Made by a program: the position numbers and the translations under genes | NCBI GenBank assembly: GCA_964465015.1 | Contig: CAYXHP010000013.1 | Coordinates: 1-64,000 of the forward strand | DNA from: Humimonas sp964465015 | GTDB taxonomy: Bacteria; Gemmatimonadota; Gemmatimonadetes; Palauibacterales; Palauibacteraceae | Reading direction: 5' to 3' | DNA: 64,000 nt | The notes under the pieces: model-generated | The model's database searches: none | The model's input: only the letters and a program-made list of their open reading frames with translations | What the model was told of the DNA's origin: nothing | Part shown: positions 8,129 through 16,566 of the stretch, piece after piece | Position numbering within the stretch: position 1 is the stretch's first letter | Layout of the letters: every line of letters begins with the position of its first letter

Positions 8129-9421
8129 ATGATCGAAGTCGAACAGCCGACCGAGCGCGTCCTCCTGGTGGGCGCGCCGCCGCCAGAGCGCTCCCCGGAG
8201 CTGGTGGACGAGCACCTGGGCGAGCTGGCCCGTCTCGCCACGACCGCGGGCGCCTCGGTAGTCGGGGCCCTCGTCCAGCGCCTCGAGGCGCCCGTCCCGG
8301 CCACCTACATCGGCACCGGCAAGCTGGACCAGCTGGCCCGCATGGCCCGCGAGCGCGGCGCCACGCTCGTCGTCTTCGACGAGGACCTGAGCCCGGCCCA
8401 GGGCTCGGCGCTCGAGCAGAAGCTGGGTGTGCGGGTCATGGACCGGACCGAGCTCATCCTGGACATCTTCGCGCTCCGAGCCCGCACCGCGGAAGCCAAG
8501 CTCCAGGTGGAGCTGGCGCAGCTCCAGTACATGCGGCCGCGGCTCAAGCGCATGTGGACCCACCTGTCGCGCACCCAGGGCGGCATCGGGGCGAGGGGAC
8601 CGGGCGAGCAACAGCTCGAGACCGACCGGCGGCTCATCGACCGCCGCATCGCCCGCCTGGGAGGGCGGCTCGAGGAGATCGCCCGCTCGCGCGACACGCA
8701 GCGCAAGGCGCGACGCGCCGCCTTCCAGGTCGCTCTGGTGGGCTACACGAACGCCGGGAAGTCCTCGATCCTGCGGGCGCTCTCGGGGAGCGACCTGTTC
8801 GTCGAGGACCGGCTGTTCGCGACCCTCGACTCGGCCACCCGCGCCGTGGGGCTCGGGGAGGGCTACCAGGCCCTCGTCACCGACACGGTCGGCTTCATCC
8901 GCAAGCTCCCGCATCACCTGGTGGCCTCCTTTCGGGCCACCCTCGAGGAGGTGGGCGAGGCCGACCTCCTGCTGCACGTGATCGATGCCTCGGCGCCCAA
9001 CTGGGAGCACCAGGCCCAGGCGGTGGACGAGGTGCTGGCCGACATGGGCGCCGATCCTTCCGGCGTCCTCCTCGTCTTCCACAAGGTGGACCGGCTGGGG
9101 GCGGCGCGCAGGCGGGCGCTCCGCGAGCGCTCGGCCGTGCTCATGGGCCCGCACGTCATGACCACGGTCGAGGAGGAGGACGGGCTCGAGCCGCTCCGGG
9201 ACGAGGTCAGGCGCCGCATCCGGTCCCGCCGGCCCACGGTCCAGCTGGTGGTGCCGGTCGCCGACGGTCGCACGCTGGCCGAGGCCTACCGGGAGGGGGA
9301 GGTGCTGAGCCGGGAGGAGAACGGGACCGAGATCGTGCTCGTCGCCCGCGTGCCCGAGTCGGTGGTGGGGCGCTGGGAGGGCCAGGAGGGACTGCGCGTC
9401 GTCCGCCAGGACGCCGCATGA
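8129..9421 (+). CDS. hflX: Ribosome-associated GTPase HflX
   Basis: 430 residues. HflX splits stalled ribosomes and is a translation-factor-class GTPase. Seen: the N-terminal HflX domain with TYIGTGK and VVFDEDLSPAQ, the GIGARGPGEQQLETDRR linker, then G1 GYTNAGKS (about 205-212), DTVGFI (252-257) and the C-terminal ferredoxin-like end. Odd point: the G4 motif, normally N/T-K-x-D, reads HKVD near residue 317, so the usual Asn that reads guanine is His. The upstream gap of 130 bases contains GGGAGG at about 8108 as ribosome-binding site. A DUF2520 gene follows after 13 bases. Confidence 0.95.
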   Translation: MIEVEQPTERVLLVGAPPPERSPELVDEHLGELARLATTAGASVVGALVQRLEAPVPATYIGTGKLDQLARMARERGATLVVFDEDLSPAQGSALEQKLGVRVMDRTELILDIFALRARTAEAKLQVELAQLQYMRPRLKRMWTHLSRTQGGIGARGPGEQQLETDRRLIDRRIARLGGRLEEIARSRDTQRKARRAAFQVALVGYTNAGKSSILRALSGSDLFVEDRLFATLDSATRAVGLGEGYQALVTDTVGFIRKLPHHLVASFRATLEEVGEADLLLHVIDASAPNWEHQAQAVDEVLADMGADPSGVLLVFHKVDRLGAARRRALRERSAVLMGPHVMTTVEEEDGLEPLRDEVRRRIRSRRPTVQLVVPVADGRTLAEAYREGEVLSREENGTEIVLVARVPESVVGRWEGQEGLRVVRQDAA

Positions 9422-9434
9422 CCTCGCCCGCCGC

Positions 9435-10322
9435 GTGACTCCGCCCCCGGGAGCGGACGCCGGCGTGCTCACCATCGTGGGCGCCGGCCGCGTCGGGCGC
9501 TCGCTGGCCGCCGCGCTCGAGGCGGGCCCGCTCACGGACCGGGTGGAGCTCCTCCACGGAACGGCGCCCCCGGAGAGTGGTCCGGCGCGCACGCAGCACG
9601 CCGCGGCGCGGGGTGCTTTCCATACGCTCGTCTTCTGCGTTCCCGACGATGCGCTGTCCGAAACGGCCGCCACGTGGGCCTCGGCCATGGAGTCCGTCGC
9701 GGGGCGCGGATTCGTGGCGTTGCACACCAGCGGCGTGCACCCTGCCTCCGCCCTGGACCCTCTGCGCTCGATCGGCTTCGCGGCGGCCGCCTGGCATCCG
9801 CTCACGGTCGTCGAGCGGCCCGACGCGGCCGCCGTCCGAAGCGTCACCTGGGGGGTGGAGGGCGACGAGCGAGCCGTGGAGCGCGCCGCCGGGCTCATCT
9901 CGGCCCTGGAAGGGCGGATGCTGCGCGTGGCCCCCGCGGAGCACGCGCGCTACCATGGGGCGGCCGTCCTCGCGTCCAACGCCCTGGTGGCCTGCCTCGC
10001 GGCGGCGACGCGGGAGCTCGCCGCCGCGGCCGAGGGCCCGGCCGATGCCCGGGACCTCCTTCCGCTGGCGCGTGCGGCCCTCGACGCCGTCGAGCGAGAA
10101 GGACTCGAGGGCGGGCTCACCGGACCGGTGGCCCGGGGCGACGCCGGGACCGTGCGCCGCCACCTGGACGCCCTGGAAGGCGTCCCGCGGGAGCTGTACC
10201 GCGCGGCCGCGCTGGAGCTCCTCGAGCTGGTGGGGGCCGGGCTCCCGGCCGGCCGCGCCGAGGAGGTGCGACGCTCCCTGCGCCGCGAAACGGAGCCCGC
10301 CTCCACGCGCCCACGTCGCTGA
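9435..10322 (+). CDS. Rossmann-fold DUF2520-type putative oxidoreductase
   Basis: 295 residues, GTG start, 13 bases after hflX. N-terminal NAD(P)-binding motif VGAGRVGRSLAAALE (about residues 15-29), a FCVPDDAL segment, HTSGVHPA, AAWHPL and an all-helical C-terminal half. This matches the family of 6-phosphogluconate-dehydrogenase-like proteins annotated DUF2520, often found near pantothenate or small-molecule biosynthesis genes. The reaction is not established. Lineage context (followed by pdxJ) does not fix a pathway. The last 20 residues are basic and probably disordered. Confidence 0.82.
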   Translation: MTPPPGADAGVLTIVGAGRVGRSLAAALEAGPLTDRVELLHGTAPPESGPARTQHAAARGAFHTLVFCVPDDALSETAATWASAMESVAGRGFVALHTSGVHPASALDPLRSIGFAAAAWHPLTVVERPDAAAVRSVTWGVEGDERAVERAAGLISALEGRMLRVAPAEHARYHGAAVLASNALVACLAAATRELAAAAEGPADARDLLPLARAALDAVEREGLEGGLTGPVARGDAGTVRRHLDALEGVPRELYRAAALELLELVGAGLPAGRAEEVRRSLRRETEPASTRPRR

Positions 10323-10341
10323 CCGAGAGAAGGGACGACTG

Positions 10342-11079
10342 ATGCGGCTCTACATCAACGTCGATCACGTGGCCACCGTGCGGCAGGCCCGCCGGACCGA
10401 CGAGCCGGACCCGGTCCGGGCGGCGGTCCTGGCCGAGCTCGGGGGCGCCGACGGCCTCACGGTCCACCTGCGAGAGGACCGGCGCCACGTGCAGGAGCGG
10501 GACGTGGAGCTCCTCCTGGCCACCGTGCGAACCGTGGTCAACCTCGAGCTCGCCGCCTCGGACGAGATCCTCGCGCTGGCCGAGGACTGGAAGCCGGCCC
10601 AGGCCACCCTCGTCCCCGAGCGGCGCGAGGAGGTGACGACCGAGGGAGGGCTGGACCTGACCTCGGGCGCGGAGCGGCTCCGCGAGGCGATCTCTCGCCT
10701 GGCGGGTGCCGGCATACGCACCTCGCTGTTCATCGATCCCGATCCAGCGGCGATCGACGCTTCCGCCGGGCTCGGCGCCGACGCGGTCGAGCTCCACACC
10801 GGTGAGTACGCGAACGCCGCGGACACGGCGGCGCGCTCGCGGCAGGTGGATCGCCTGCGCCGCGCCTCGACCCGCGCCCGGGCCGCCGGTCTGGCCGTCC
10901 ACGCCGGCCACGGCCTCACCTACGAGAACGTGGCGCCGGTGGCCGCGATCCCCGAGTGCGAGGAGCTCAATATCGGCCACTCCATCGTGAGCCGGGCCCT
11001 GCTCACCGGGATGGAGCGCGCCGTCCGGGACATGCGCCGGCTCGTGGACGACGCGCGCCGCTTCGGCACGCGGACCTAG
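10342..11079 (+). CDS. pdxJ: Pyridoxine 5'-phosphate synthase PdxJ
   Basis: 245 residues, ATG start with GAAGGGA 8-14 bases upstream. It condenses 1-deoxyxylulose 5-phosphate with 3-amino-2-oxopropyl phosphate to give pyridoxine 5'-phosphate, a TIM barrel. Family signatures are complete: LYINVDHVATVRQAR at the N-terminus, TVHLREDRRHV with the active-site His, ELHTGEYA, HAGHGLTYENV and LNIGHSIVSRALL. Length matches the family. It shares the 1-deoxyxylulose 5-phosphate branch point with the isoprenoid pathway enzyme IspE encoded one gene downstream. Confidence 0.97.
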   Translation: MRLYINVDHVATVRQARRTDEPDPVRAAVLAELGGADGLTVHLREDRRHVQERDVELLLATVRTVVNLELAASDEILALAEDWKPAQATLVPERREEVTTEGGLDLTSGAERLREAISRLAGAGIRTSLFIDPDPAAIDASAGLGADAVELHTGEYANAADTAARSRQVDRLRRASTRARAAGLAVHAGHGLTYENVAPVAAIPECEELNIGHSIVSRALLTGMERAVRDMRRLVDDARRFGTRT

Positions 11080-11172
11080 CGTCGTGGGGAGCCTCCGCGC
11101 TCCGGCAGCCGACCGCCGCCGCGCTCCGTCCGAAGGCCGCACCCGCGCCCTCGGCCAGCGCCGGATCCGGCC

Positions 11173-12288
11173 GTGAAGGAGCACCGCGGCAAGGTACTCC
11201 TCGGCCTCGTCATCTCGGTCGCCCTGCTGGCGTGGGCGCTCCGGGACGTCTCGGCTTCCGGCGTCCTGGCGCTGGTCGGACGCGCCAGCCCCGGCTGGCT
11301 CTTCCTCATGGTGGTGGCCGCGACCGCGGCCTTCCCGCTCCGGGCCCTCCGGTGGCGCGTCCTCCTCCTGCCGGAGTACCCGGACACCGACTTCCGCGGC
11401 CGGTTCGCCGCCGTGTGCGTCGGCTTCATGGCCAACAACGTGTTTCCGGTCCGGCTGGGGGAGTTCGCTCGGGCGTACGCGCTCTCGAGGGTCGCCCCCG
11501 TGGAGGCGGGAGCGGCGTTCGGCTCCCTGGTGATCGAGCGGGTCCTGGACGGTCTCACCCTCACCGGCCTGCTGGTGGCCGTCCTCCTCTTGCCGGGCGG
11601 CGCGCGTCCCGGCCTCCTGGACGTGCCGATGCTGGGACGGATCGCCCTCGTGGCCGCCGCGGTGTTCGGGGTCGGCTTTGTCGGCCTCTGGATCATGGTG
11701 CGCTACCCGGGTCTGGCGGTGCGGCTGTTCGAGGCGACGCTGGGCCGGATCGTCCCGGACCGGTTCTACGAACGGCTCCGATCGCTCCTCGCGACCTTCG
11801 TGCGGGGACTCGGGATCGTACGTCATCCGGACATCTTGTTTCGGGCCCTGGCGTGGTCGCTGGCCGTGTGGCTGTGCCTCGGGGCTTCGATGTGGTGCGG
11901 GATGCTGGCGTTCGGGATCACGGCCCCCGGCTTCACGGGTGCGGTACTCGTGCAGGCGCTGGTCGGCTTCGCGGTGGCCATCCCGTCGAGTCCGGGTTTC
12001 TTCGGTCCGCTCGAGGCTGCGGCCCGCGTGGGACTGGCGGCCTATGGGGTGGACGCCACGCACATCGTCGCCTTCGCCACCAGCTACCACATCCTGACCT
12101 TCTTCCCCGTCACTCTGCTCGGACTGTGGTATCTCTCGAGGCTGGGGCTCGGGTGGCGCGACGTGGAACGAAGCGAAGCGGTCGTCGAGGCTTCGGTGGA
12201 GGCGTCGGGCGAGGACGAGGGGCCGGGCTCGGGCGGAGGGTCGGGCCGGGGAGCCGGCGCCGACGTGTCGACGTCGGGGGAGGCGTAG
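11173..12288 (+). CDS. Polytopic membrane protein, LPG synthase N-terminal-like (UPF0104)
   Basis: 371 residues with about seven to eight hydrophobic segments (for example residues 8-24, 41-58, 130-147, 161-180, 237-255, 265-290, 305-330). The pattern NNVFPVRLGEFARAYAL (about 96-112) is the hallmark of the lysylphosphatidylglycerol synthetase/flippase-like membrane family; GFFGPLEAA is another family segment. There is no C-terminal aminoacyl transferase domain, so it is the membrane half only, of the kind proposed to move lipids or glycolipids. The acidic, Gly/Ser-rich C-terminal 40 residues look disordered. It ends three bases before ispE. Confidence 0.82.
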   Translation: MKEHRGKVLLGLVISVALLAWALRDVSASGVLALVGRASPGWLFLMVVAATAAFPLRALRWRVLLLPEYPDTDFRGRFAAVCVGFMANNVFPVRLGEFARAYALSRVAPVEAGAAFGSLVIERVLDGLTLTGLLVAVLLLPGGARPGLLDVPMLGRIALVAAAVFGVGFVGLWIMVRYPGLAVRLFEATLGRIVPDRFYERLRSLLATFVRGLGIVRHPDILFRALAWSLAVWLCLGASMWCGMLAFGITAPGFTGAVLVQALVGFAVAIPSSPGFFGPLEAAARVGLAAYGVDATHIVAFATSYHILTFFPVTLLGLWYLSRLGLGWRDVERSEAVVEASVEASGEDEGPGSGGGSGRGAGADVSTSGEA

Positions 12289-12291
12289 ATC

Positions 12292-13275
12292 GTGGCCCGA
12301 GCGGGTGCGAGCGGCGAGGCGGGGCACGAGAGACAGGGCGCGTCAGCGAGCCCGTCGCGCCCCGCGTACGGTGGCGAGGAGCCGATCCGCGTCGCGGCCC
12401 ACGCCAAGGTGAACCTCAGGCTCCGCGTCCTGGAGGCCACCGCGAGCGGCTACCATCACCTCGAGACCGTGTACCTGCGGCTCGCGCTGCGCGATGAGGT
12501 CGAGCTTCGCGCCGGAGAGGCCGGGATCCGACTGGAGGTGGAGGAGGAGCCCGGCCCGCTGGCCGGAGTCGCGCGAGCCGGCGAGCCACTGCCGCGCGGC
12601 GAGACCAATCTGTGCTGGCGGGCGGCCGAGGCATACCACCGTGCGCTCGGAATCGAGCCGGCCGTGCGGATCCTGCTCCGGAAGCGACTGCCGGCAGGGG
12701 CCGGGCTGGGGGGCGGGAGCGCGGACGCGGCCGCGGTGTTGCGGGGCCTGGAAGCGCTGTACGACAACGCGCTCGGGTCGAGCAGCCTCCTGATGCTCGC
12801 CGGCGAGCTCGGCAGCGACGTGCCCTTCGCCCTGGCCGATACGCCGGCTGCCCTGGGCTGGGGACGCGGCCGGCGCCTCCTCCCCCTTCCACCTCCGCCC
12901 ACGCGGCCCGTTCTCCTCCTGGTGCCCGACTTCGCAGTGTCGACCACCGACGCCTACCGGTGGCTGGATGAGATCGGGACCGAGCAGGATCGAGAGGGCG
13001 CCTGCCTCCTGCCGGCACCCGAGCGGCTGTCGGACTGGGACGAGCTGGAGGGGATCGCGGTGAACGATTTCGAGGTCGCGGTGTTCGCGCGGCACCAGGC
13101 GCTGCGTACGTGGCGGGACGAGCTCCGCCGGGCCGGCGCGCGGCCCGCGCTCATGGCGGGGAGCGGGTCGACCCTGTTCGGCGTGTTCACTGCCGAAGGG
13201 GAGCGGGATGCCGCGGCCGAGCGCTTCGAGGGCCGCGAACACCTGGCCGTGATCCGCACGCTCGCACCGGTGTAG
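12292..13275 (+). CDS. ispE: 4-diphosphocytidyl-2-C-methyl-D-erythritol kinase IspE
   Basis: 327 residues, GTG start three bases after the previous stop. GHMP kinase of the MEP isoprenoid pathway that phosphorylates CDP-methylerythritol at the 2-hydroxyl. Seen: HAKVNLRLRVL with the catalytic Lys, YHHLETVY, the ATP loop LPAGAGLGGGSADAA (about 141-155) with the catalytic Asp, and a C-terminal MAGSGSTLFGVF motif. The N-terminal 30 residues before the first motif are low-complexity, so the real start could be an in-frame codon further in. Followed at a distance by tRNA-Gln, the neighbour expected in many genomes. Confidence 0.95.
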   Translation: MARAGASGEAGHERQGASASPSRPAYGGEEPIRVAAHAKVNLRLRVLEATASGYHHLETVYLRLALRDEVELRAGEAGIRLEVEEEPGPLAGVARAGEPLPRGETNLCWRAAEAYHRALGIEPAVRILLRKRLPAGAGLGGGSADAAAVLRGLEALYDNALGSSSLLMLAGELGSDVPFALADTPAALGWGRGRRLLPLPPPPTRPVLLLVPDFAVSTTDAYRWLDEIGTEQDREGACLLPAPERLSDWDELEGIAVNDFEVAVFARHQALRTWRDELRRAGARPALMAGSGSTLFGVFTAEGERDAAAERFEGREHLAVIRTLAPV

Positions 13276-13389
13276 ATGGTCGTCCCACGGTCGCGGCGCG
13301 GCTTGCGAAGCGACCCGCGGTCCGCCAGCCTTGCGGGACGAGGCGTGGCCGCTGCTCCCGACCCGGCTCGTGATCGACCCGGCGCCCGC

Positions 13390-13460
13390 TGGCCCCTCGT
13401 CTAACGGCAAGACCCCGGCCTTTGGAGCCGGTAATCCAGGTTCGAGTCCTGGGGGGCCAA
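13390..13460 (+). tRNA. tRNA-Gln (anticodon TTG)
   Basis: A complete cloverleaf can be folded by eye. Acceptor stem TGGCCCC (13390-13396) pairs with GGGGCCA (13453-13459), the D arm is short, the anticodon stem is CCGGC/GCCGG with loop CTTTGGA giving anticodon TTG, the variable region is TAAT, and the T arm CCAGG-TTCGAGT-CCTGG is perfect. The discriminator is A13460. CCA is not encoded, so the CCA-adding enzyme at 5162 is needed. The gene marks the left edge of the split in the ispE...prs cluster. Confidence 0.96.
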
Positions 13461-14020
13461 TCCCACCGTCGGCGCGCCGAATGTTGGGCTCCCGCCACAA
13501 CTTTCTGAAATTCCTGGTTGACCGCGCGATTGCCTGCGAGCGCAACCATGCCAAGGCGCACAAGAGATGTGCGACTGTTTCCGGCCGGCAAACTCGCAAG
13601 GCTTGAAGCTTGCGACCATGACCGCCATTCCATGACAAGGGAGCCGGGGCTGGAAACGTGGCATGCTTCCGGGACGGTGGCGACGCGGGTGCGGGAGTTG
13701 GACGGCCTCGAGTCCGTCCGCTGCAGGCCGAGAGCCGCGCATGCAACGCGCGACCGGCGCGTGGTGGGCTCCGGGCTCGCCGTCCCGAACCCGCAGATCG
13801 GGCGTCGCCCGAAGCAGCGCAGGGGGACTTCCCCTGTGACACGTCCGATCGAGGGAGCCTCACGCCCGGTCCGGAGGCCTTGCGGCGGGCTGCGGCCAAC
13901 GCCTAATTGCAACCGTTTTCACAGGTTCGCCGGATGCCAGCGGGGCGATGCCGGGTCGTTCGGGGGCCGGCCTCCGTGGAGGACGTCCCCAATTCCACCT
14001 ATGCAACCAAGGTGCTGTCC
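13461..14020. other. 560-base stretch with no convincing gene
   Basis: I see no coding region with a start, ribosome-binding site and recognisable protein here; the open frames lack family motifs and one of them runs through the tRNA. The first 150 bases are lower in GC than the surroundings. A small dyad, CAGGGG at 13820-13825 and CCCCTG at 13831-13836 with a five-base loop, lies in the second half. It begins directly after the tRNA-Gln 3' end, a common place for integration scars, but I found no copy of the tRNA 3' end elsewhere in the region. Confidence 0.6.
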
Positions 14021-16360
14021 ATGCGACGTATGAGGCTCGTCCCGGCGGCGACCGCCGCACTCCTGCTCCTCCTCTTCACGGTAGGCTGCAAGGATTCCAC
14101 GATTCCGAGTTCTCCCGGCCCCGGCAGACTGGGCGCCGACATCTCGGATGCGGTTCACACGCCAACGAGCAGCGGCAGCGACCTCGCGAAGAATCCGTAC
14201 TTCTGGTGGCTCGCTCCCATCGCGCCGCAGCCCGACCGGTCTGGATTCGGCACGTTCGATCCGACGCTCCAGCCCACCGTCCGGATCGTGTGCTTGAAGA
14301 CCACCGACTCCTCGGTGACGAGCTGTGACCCCGGTACGGCCCTCGCGACTTTCAGCCTCGACAACGGCGGTCTGACGGTCAACGACAGCCTGTACATCGC
14401 CAGCTTCGACCTCTCGAAGCAGAATCCCGCTCTGGCGCTCAGCGCCCCCGATCTCTCGAAGTATACGACGTATCGGATCGAGGTCCTCACTCCCGCGCTG
14501 GGCGGTGGGCTCGGCGGTCCACACATCTTCGGTTTCGTGGACTTCCGGGTGGGCGACAACGGCACCGAGGCCCACGCGCTCACCAGGCCGGACAGCGTCC
14601 TGGGGGTCACGGACACCCAGACCCTCCCGATCAAGTTCCGGCTCGACAAGGGGGCCCTGGCACATGAACTCCGGCAGTACACCGATGGGGGGCTGTGCGG
14701 CGAGAACTGCTCGGTCACGCAGCTCGACCCGAACGGGACCACCGACGCGTGCCTGACCCAGAAGGGCGGCACGAAGGATCTCACGTGCCTGGAGTCGACG
14801 CCCGGGGCGGTGTCAGGGCTCACCTTCCTCGTCATCGACCAGCGCAGCCTCGGGCAGGACGGCAATTGCGCGCCGGGGGTCACGCTTAAGACCGACGACT
14901 GTTTCCGCTACGTGCTGCTCGGGAACGGGGGGAGCCAGACCTTCTTCGGGGGCGATCCGAACCAATTCGTCGTGTACGGCATCTGTCCGATTCCGTCTTA
15001 CAGCAATAGCCTCGTGGACGGTAGCGTCGTCGACAGCCACTGGCGGCTCTTGAAGGCGGATTACGACGCAACGACGGACAGCTGGCAGGTCACCGCTCCC
15101 AATGAGACCGAAGCGCCCTTCCTGCACTGCGACGTCCACGGCACGGAGGAGACGGCGCTGGGCTACGGCCCGCTGGGACGAGTGGCCGACAAGCTTCTCA
15201 ACTGGCTCGTGCCGCCGGTCGAGGCCAGCCACTTCACCGGCGGTCAGCTCAACGGCTTGAGCGACCTGTTCTGGGGATTGGACGCCGTGATCGAGGCCGT
15301 CGAGCCCACCACGTTCTCGGCGCTGAGCGGCGCCATCGTCCAGCCGACGGTCAAGGTCGTGGCCGTGCACCCCGACCCCAGCAACCCCGAGCCCCTCTCG
15401 GGGATGCCGGTCGCCTTCAAGATCACGAGCGCGAGCGGAACCAGCTCGCTCTCGTCCGGCACCGAATCGGGCGACTCCGTCATGGTGACGACCGACGCCA
15501 ACGGCGAGGCCAGCGTCGACCTGACGGTGCTCGGCGCCGTCGGCTCCAGCGTCACCGTCGAAGCCAGCTCGCCGCAGGCGCTTCTCGCTTCGGGCGTTGC
15601 GGGGGCCATCACGTTCACGACGACCGTCACGGCGGGCGCCCAGCCCGTCCTGTACGGCGTCAACTCGCAGGATGATGGGCTCTCGATCATCGATCCGGAC
15701 GGCTCGGGAAATGTGAGCGTGACACACGTCGGAACGACGCTCGACGCGTCGGGGAAGCACTACGCCGCGCCCATGTCGATGGCGACCGACCCGAACGGCG
15801 CGCTGTACGTCTGGAACAACTCGGGCAATCCCGGCAGCAACTCCGGCTCCCTCCTCGCTGTGGACCGGTGCACGGGCACGGCCTCGCGGCTGCTCAACAA
15901 CGGCCAGGGTCACTTCCAGGCGCTGAGCAGTGACGCCGCGGGATCGGGCGTGTTCTACGGCCTCGGTACGTCGGCGTACAGGGTGACCGTGACCGGCACC
16001 AGCCAGCTCGGGTCCTCCCCCAGCTTCGAGATCGGCGGGGCCGACACCGGCCCGGACGGGAGCATCTACGCGCTCGAGAAGACCACGGCTCCGGGCGCGA
16101 CCGGGCCGCGCCTGGTGACGATCGACCCCAATTCGGGCGCAGCCTCGCCGGTCGCCACGCTCAGCGAGGATGTGGGAACGGTAGGCTCGATCGTGTTCCG
16201 CTCGGACGGGACGCTGATCGGGAGCTCGATTAGCCCCAAAGGCAAGAATATCCTCTTCTACTTCACGACCGCGGGGGAGGTCACCAACACGAGGCATATC
16301 GAGCACGGCGAATACGCCCCCGATGGCATGGCCTTCGCCCCCGCCTGCCCCACGCCCTGA
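14021..16360 (+). CDS. Large lipoprotein with bacterial Ig-like domain and C-terminal beta-propeller
   Basis: 779 residues. Start ATG 14021 chosen because it gives a clean lipoprotein signal: MRRMRLVP, a hydrophobic core and lipobox TVGC at about residues 20-23. Residues 30-420 form an unrecognised beta-rich region rich in Asp, Ser and Thr with several Cys pairs; about 430-535 is a Big-type immunoglobulin-like domain (MPVAFKI, TDANGEASVDLTV); about 540-776 has repeated 'SIIDPDGSGN', 'ATDPNGALYVWN', 'DGSIYALE', 'TIDPNSGAAS' units typical of YVTN/NHL-type propeller blades. Probably anchored in the outer membrane and surface or periplasm facing. Function unknown. A strong hairpin follows at 16397. 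Confidence 0.85.
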   Translation: MRRMRLVPAATAALLLLLFTVGCKDSTIPSSPGPGRLGADISDAVHTPTSSGSDLAKNPYFWWLAPIAPQPDRSGFGTFDPTLQPTVRIVCLKTTDSSVTSCDPGTALATFSLDNGGLTVNDSLYIASFDLSKQNPALALSAPDLSKYTTYRIEVLTPALGGGLGGPHIFGFVDFRVGDNGTEAHALTRPDSVLGVTDTQTLPIKFRLDKGALAHELRQYTDGGLCGENCSVTQLDPNGTTDACLTQKGGTKDLTCLESTPGAVSGLTFLVIDQRSLGQDGNCAPGVTLKTDDCFRYVLLGNGGSQTFFGGDPNQFVVYGICPIPSYSNSLVDGSVVDSHWRLLKADYDATTDSWQVTAPNETEAPFLHCDVHGTEETALGYGPLGRVADKLLNWLVPPVEASHFTGGQLNGLSDLFWGLDAVIEAVEPTTFSALSGAIVQPTVKVVAVHPDPSNPEPLSGMPVAFKITSASGTSSLSSGTESGDSVMVTTDANGEASVDLTVLGAVGSSVTVEASSPQALLASGVAGAITFTTTVTAGAQPVLYGVNSQDDGLSIIDPDGSGNVSVTHVGTTLDASGKHYAAPMSMATDPNGALYVWNNSGNPGSNSGSLLAVDRCTGTASRLLNNGQGHFQALSSDAAGSGVFYGLGTSAYRVTVTGTSQLGSSPSFEIGGADTGPDGSIYALEKTTAPGATGPRLVTIDPNSGAASPVATLSEDVGTVGSIVFRSDGTLIGSSISPKGKNILFYFTTAGEVTNTRHIEHGEYAPDGMAFAPACPTP

Positions 16361-16396
16361 GAGCCAGGGCGCTGGCGGCCCGCCACGGCTTTCGGA

Positions 16397-16440
16397 CCCA
16401 TCGAGCCGCGTCCCACCCACAAGGGGCGCGGCTCGATGGG
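16397..16440. terminator. Strong 18-bp hairpin after the lipoprotein gene
   Basis: Left arm 16397-16414 and right arm 16423-16440 are complementary over 18 pairs (one G-U), with an 8-base loop ACCCACAA. It lies 37 bases after the lipoprotein stop and upstream of the next promoter. There is no T tract after it, as is common in very GC-rich genomes, so factor-independent termination is inferred, not shown. It would separate the lipoprotein gene from the TPR gene. Confidence 0.7.
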
Positions 16441-16486
16441 CCGGCGGCCGGCTCGTGAGGAACCTGCCTGGCCCGGCTGACCGTCG

Positions 16487-16515
16487 TTGACAGGCTCACT
16501 CTCGTTCGAGACATT
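16487..16515 (+). promoter_or_regulatory. Candidate sigma-70-type promoter for the TPR membrane protein
   Basis: A perfect -35 hexamer TTGACA at 16487-16492 is followed after 17 bases by GACATT at 16510-16515, a poor -10. It sits between the terminator-like hairpin and the GTG at 16567, which is where a promoter is needed. The -35 is convincing; the -10 is not. Confidence 0.4.
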
Positions 16516-16566
16516 CCTTCCCGGGCTCGATTGGAACACCCCATCCCCCGTATCTGAAGCTTCATC

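Noticed and set aside
13331..13606. Short plus-strand frame through the tRNA-Gln
   Set aside because: It is open only because the tRNA and flanks lack stops in that frame; no ribosome-binding site or family.
13820..13836. Small dyad in the region after tRNA-Gln as an attachment site
   Set aside because: Arms of only six bases and no second copy; chance dyads are common in this GC-rich DNA.
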